The notes under the pieces are model-generated. The model was not told the DNA's origin. It made no database searches and was given only the letters and a program-made list of their open reading frames with translations. Made by a program: the position numbers and the translations under genes. A DNA stretch of 64,000 nucleotides from Pardosa pseudoannulata (taxonomy: Eukaryota > Arthropoda > Arachnida > Araneae > Lycosidae), in contig CM063509.1 of the NCBI GenBank assembly GCA_032207245.1, forward strand, positions 147,501 to 211,500. Direction: 5' to 3'. Numbering within the stretch: position 1 is the stretch's first letter; the number at the start of each line of letters is the position of its first letter. This document shows positions 61,585 through 64,000 of this stretch, one piece after another.

Positions 61585-61875
61585 ACAAGCCGGAGTTCCC
61601 GGAGCCTTACCAGCGCGTCGACGTGATCGAGGGCACGAACGCGACCATCAACATCAGCGTGTTCGCCTACCCCCCTGTCGCCTGGTTCTCTTGGACGAAG
61701 GATTCCTCCCTCATCCCCCCGGTGTCGGAGATGGACGATCACGTGCACCGGGTGACGTCATCGGGTCCGACGCTCTTCATCATGAACGTGGCCCGGAAGG
61801 ACGGCGGCACTTACGTCTGCATGGCCGAGAACGAAGAGGGAACCTCCAACGCTACCATCATGCTCAACGTGCAGT
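61585..61875 (+). CDS. NPHS1-like: Nephrin-like exon: Ig7, atypical (first Cys absent)
   Basis: A single 291-nt exon, phase 1/phase 1, acceptor ATGATTTCAG and donor CAGT|GTACGT. It opens with (H)KPEFPEP, then EGTNATINISVFAYPP, where the first Ig cysteine would be expected but is replaced in the NISV strand. The tryptophan is in WFSWTKD and the second cysteine in GGTYVCMAENEEG. From memory of the family, vertebrate nephrin Ig7 also begins R-PEF and lacks the first cysteine, so the absence looks ancestral and not damage. Two NAT sequons are present. The domain probably folds without the standard disulfide. Confidence 0.94.
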
Positions 61876-62059
61876 GTACGTAACATTCTCTCCCTTTCCC
61901 CTTCTTAGTATTTCATATCGGTCTACCTTAGCTGTCACAACAAAAATGGTTCCAATCATCTAAATTCCTTGCCCTCTCGTTGGAATATCTCCGCGTCATC
62001 CCTCGATGAGAGCCGAACATTATAATAGTAAAGTGTTTTCGTGTTTCATTCCATGCTCA

Positions 62060-62300
62060 TCGTTGGTCTCAAAAAGACGTATATTTTTCAAAGTATAAAA
62101 TAAAGTTAAATTTTAAATGGTAAAATTTTTAAATATATATATTAAAAACTTTTTTTATTTTCATAAGCACTAAAGGTTAGTTCATTAAAAGCGATGTATA
62201 ACTTATTTCTACAAAATTTTTGAGGCCTTTTAGTGTGGAATATCGAAAAGTAGTCACAAAACCGTGGGATCCTTATGTGTAACAGTCCTGTGTTCATTTA
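62060..62300 (+). repeat. Dispersed repeat R2, partial
   Basis: CATAAGCACTAAAGGTTAGT, ATTTCTACAAAATTTTTGAG and GTGGAATATCGAAAAGT match the right ends of R2 copies near 44000 and 49720. Confidence 0.55.
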
Positions 62301-63528
62301 AAAAGATAACGTATTTTGCATGATTAAATGATAGAAGATTTTCCATTCACCCCAAACCCTTATGCTTTTCTAAAGAAACTGCGTTTAGTTACGCAGTTAA
62401 GTTTTTTACCCTTTTGTCAAAATTAATAAATAAAAATGAAAAGTTAAAACTATAGAATGAAGGGAGAAAACATTTTGAGATTTTAATAACCTTAGAAGGA
62501 GATTGGTCGCTTGAGACATTTTCTTACCTTTTTTTCCGTGAAGGTTACAGTTATGAAATGGGGAGAAAACACCCTATCGTTGTATTACACTGTCGTATAA
62601 ACCTTGAATAAAGTTATAAACAAGTTTTAATGATGATATCAAAAATAGAATAAAAATGAAAATCTCTTTAAATTCTCTTTATAATATATCAAAAGAATGA
62701 AATAATTTCACGTTAACACATAAATAACTTCAATTTTAGTACTTCGTTGATCAAAAATGTACTCAAATAAAAGCATTTTTCATTATAACCTTCATAAACC
62801 CTTTAATGTTTTTTTTTTTAAATTTAGAGATTCAGTTAAAAAATGTCGAGTAAGAAAAAAATTTCTAGAGCATGCACTGCATACCGAATCTTCAAATTCC
62901 AATAAAATATTAATAGTTATTGTCAAGCTAACCATGAAGTAAAGTGAAAAATAATATCTTCTTCTTACCCTTGCCTTCCTCAGAATCGAATTCCTGTCCC
63001 TGGCCAGTTAATCATTTTTAAAAGTCTAATTCCAAACAGTCGAGCCACCTAAGTTTAGGCCTCCCTCTTTTTTGGGTGCCCAGAAGACATTTTTTGTTAC
63101 ACGTCCATTCTAAACAGGTGTCCTCAATCCTTATATATTGTACACTATCTATACACACCGATAAAATCGCATAACATAAATTAAGAAAACATTTGGCTTC
63201 CTTTCAGGATAACACTTACACTATCACCAATTTCTTCTAAACGCATGCATTATAATTTTTTTTTATACTCTTACATTCAATGCTTATATAAGGCAAACGT
63301 TTTTAACCTCTTATCATTAAAAAAATCAGAAAAGCAGCGACTTTCACCGACATTTTACAGCAACTTCTCTTGGCACTAACAGTTATTCTGAAGGAGCAAC
63401 TGAAATAAAAACAGCAAAATAGAGTTGAGGGACCCAGCCAATAAGAAGTTAGGCATGGGGGCGGAGTAAAGGAGTTACATAAGAATAATTGCGTTCAAAA
63501 GAAATTAATTGTTCGATTTTGATTGTGT
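62301..63528. other. AT-rich intron before Ig8
   Basis: No recognised element. Confidence 0.5.
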
Positions 63529-63566
<38 letters not shown>

Positions 63567-63608
63567 TCATACATATATATGTATATATACATATACACAC
63601 ATATATGC

Positions 63609-63652
<44 letters not shown>

Positions 63653-63660
63653 GTATATAT
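63529..63660. repeat. (AC)n/(TA)n/(GTAT)n microsatellite near an acceptor
   Basis: (AC)n passes into (TA)n, then mixed TACATATA words, a second (TA)n and GTATGTATGTATG, ending 38 bp before the Ig8 exon. Confidence 0.92.
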
Positions 63661-63698
63661 TGATTTAGTCTTTTAATTTGCTATATTGTTGATTGAAG

Positions 63699-63983
63699 AT
63701 CCTGCGACGGTGATTAATATCACGAGCCTGGTGGTGGTGGCGGAAGGCGACAACGCGTACTTCGAATGCAGCATCTCGGCCAACCCTATCCTGCCCGACA
63801 TGATCCGATGGAGCATCGAGGGAGGTGACCTTATTCTGAAGGAGAACCAGCAGTTCACTGAGAATGGTAGGTCTCTGCTCACGCTCTTCAACGTCTCCAA
63901 GCAAGACTCGGGCACTCTCCAATGCGAGGCGTTCAACGGAATCGGGGAGCCGCACCTCAAGCAAGTCAACCTCGTCGTTCTCT
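63699..63983 (+). CDS. NPHS1-like: Nephrin-like exon: Ig8
   Basis: A 285-nt exon, phase 1/phase 1, acceptor TTGATTGAAG and donor CTCT|GTAAGC, the last exon in the window. It encodes (Y)PATVINITSLVV, then NAYFECSISANPILP with the first cysteine, the tryptophan in MIRWSIEGG, a SLLTLFNVSKQDSG strand, and the second cysteine in LQCEAFNGIGEP. The ANPILP hexamer after the first cysteine is the same as I recall in vertebrate nephrin Ig8 and is the strongest single pointer to the family. The acceptor has a modest pyrimidine tract, with a TA/TG repeat ending 38 bp before it. Both minus-strand frames here are shadows. Confidence 0.94.
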
Positions 63984-64000
63984 GTAAGCTCTCTCACTCA

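Overview
This is a eukaryotic window, most likely from an arthropod and plausibly a chelicerate such as a spider. Short GC-rich coding exons with clean GT/AG splice sites sit in very AT-rich introns of about 1.4 to 7 kb. The introns are full of decayed Tc1/mariner, pogo/Tigger, hAT, piggyBac-type and Penelope-type elements, tRNA-derived SINEs and (TA)n/(TG)n tracts. The species cannot be fixed from the sequence alone.

One gene runs left to right through the window and extends beyond both ends. I recognise 11 internal exons (2079 coding nt, 693 codons) of a nephrin-family cell-adhesion receptor (vertebrate nephrin; insect sticks-and-stones/hibris). Concatenated in order they keep one open frame and encode seven consecutive immunoglobulin domains that match nephrin Ig2 to Ig8: Ig2 = 18542-18694 + 20070-20237; Ig3 = 25119-25409; Ig4 = 31067-31278 + 38063-38150; Ig5 = 43247-43383 + 49955-50108; Ig6 = 54472-54530 + 57248-57488; Ig7 = 61585-61875; Ig8 = 63699-63983. 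Every domain boundary is a phase-1 intron. Ig4, Ig5 and Ig6 are each split by a phase-0 intron, and Ig2 by a phase-1 intron. Ig7 lacks the first canonical cysteine, as I recall for vertebrate nephrin. The signal peptide and Ig1 should lie upstream, and the remaining Ig, FN3, membrane and cytoplasmic parts downstream.

Layout: 1-18541 is intron (or intron plus gene-upstream DNA). It holds a G-rich telomere-like block, a Tigger element nested in a hAT MITE, a tandem array of Tc1 remnants, SINE units, long (TA)n tracts and two more Tc1 remnants. From 18542 the exons alternate with repeat-rich introns. Notable elements there are a hAT MITE with an 8-bp target duplication (36125-37548), a decayed Penelope-like reverse transcriptase with inverted flanking arms (39062-42892) carrying a nested piggyBac-type MITE (41079-41692), a ZBED/hAT element with TIRs and an 8-bp TSD (45650-46694), an ~84-bp minisatellite (52440-53192), a mariner remnant (56340-57135) and a hAT MITE (60866-61416). 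Five unclassified dispersed repeat families, called R1 to R5 here, recur several times and account for much of the remaining intron.

I saw no intact gene other than the nephrin-like one, and no functional RNA gene. I found no convincing wholly new system. The most informative observations are the domain-by-domain nephrin match, the nested transposon history, several microsatellites lying very close to splice sites, and a recurrent TAGATGGCGC motif.
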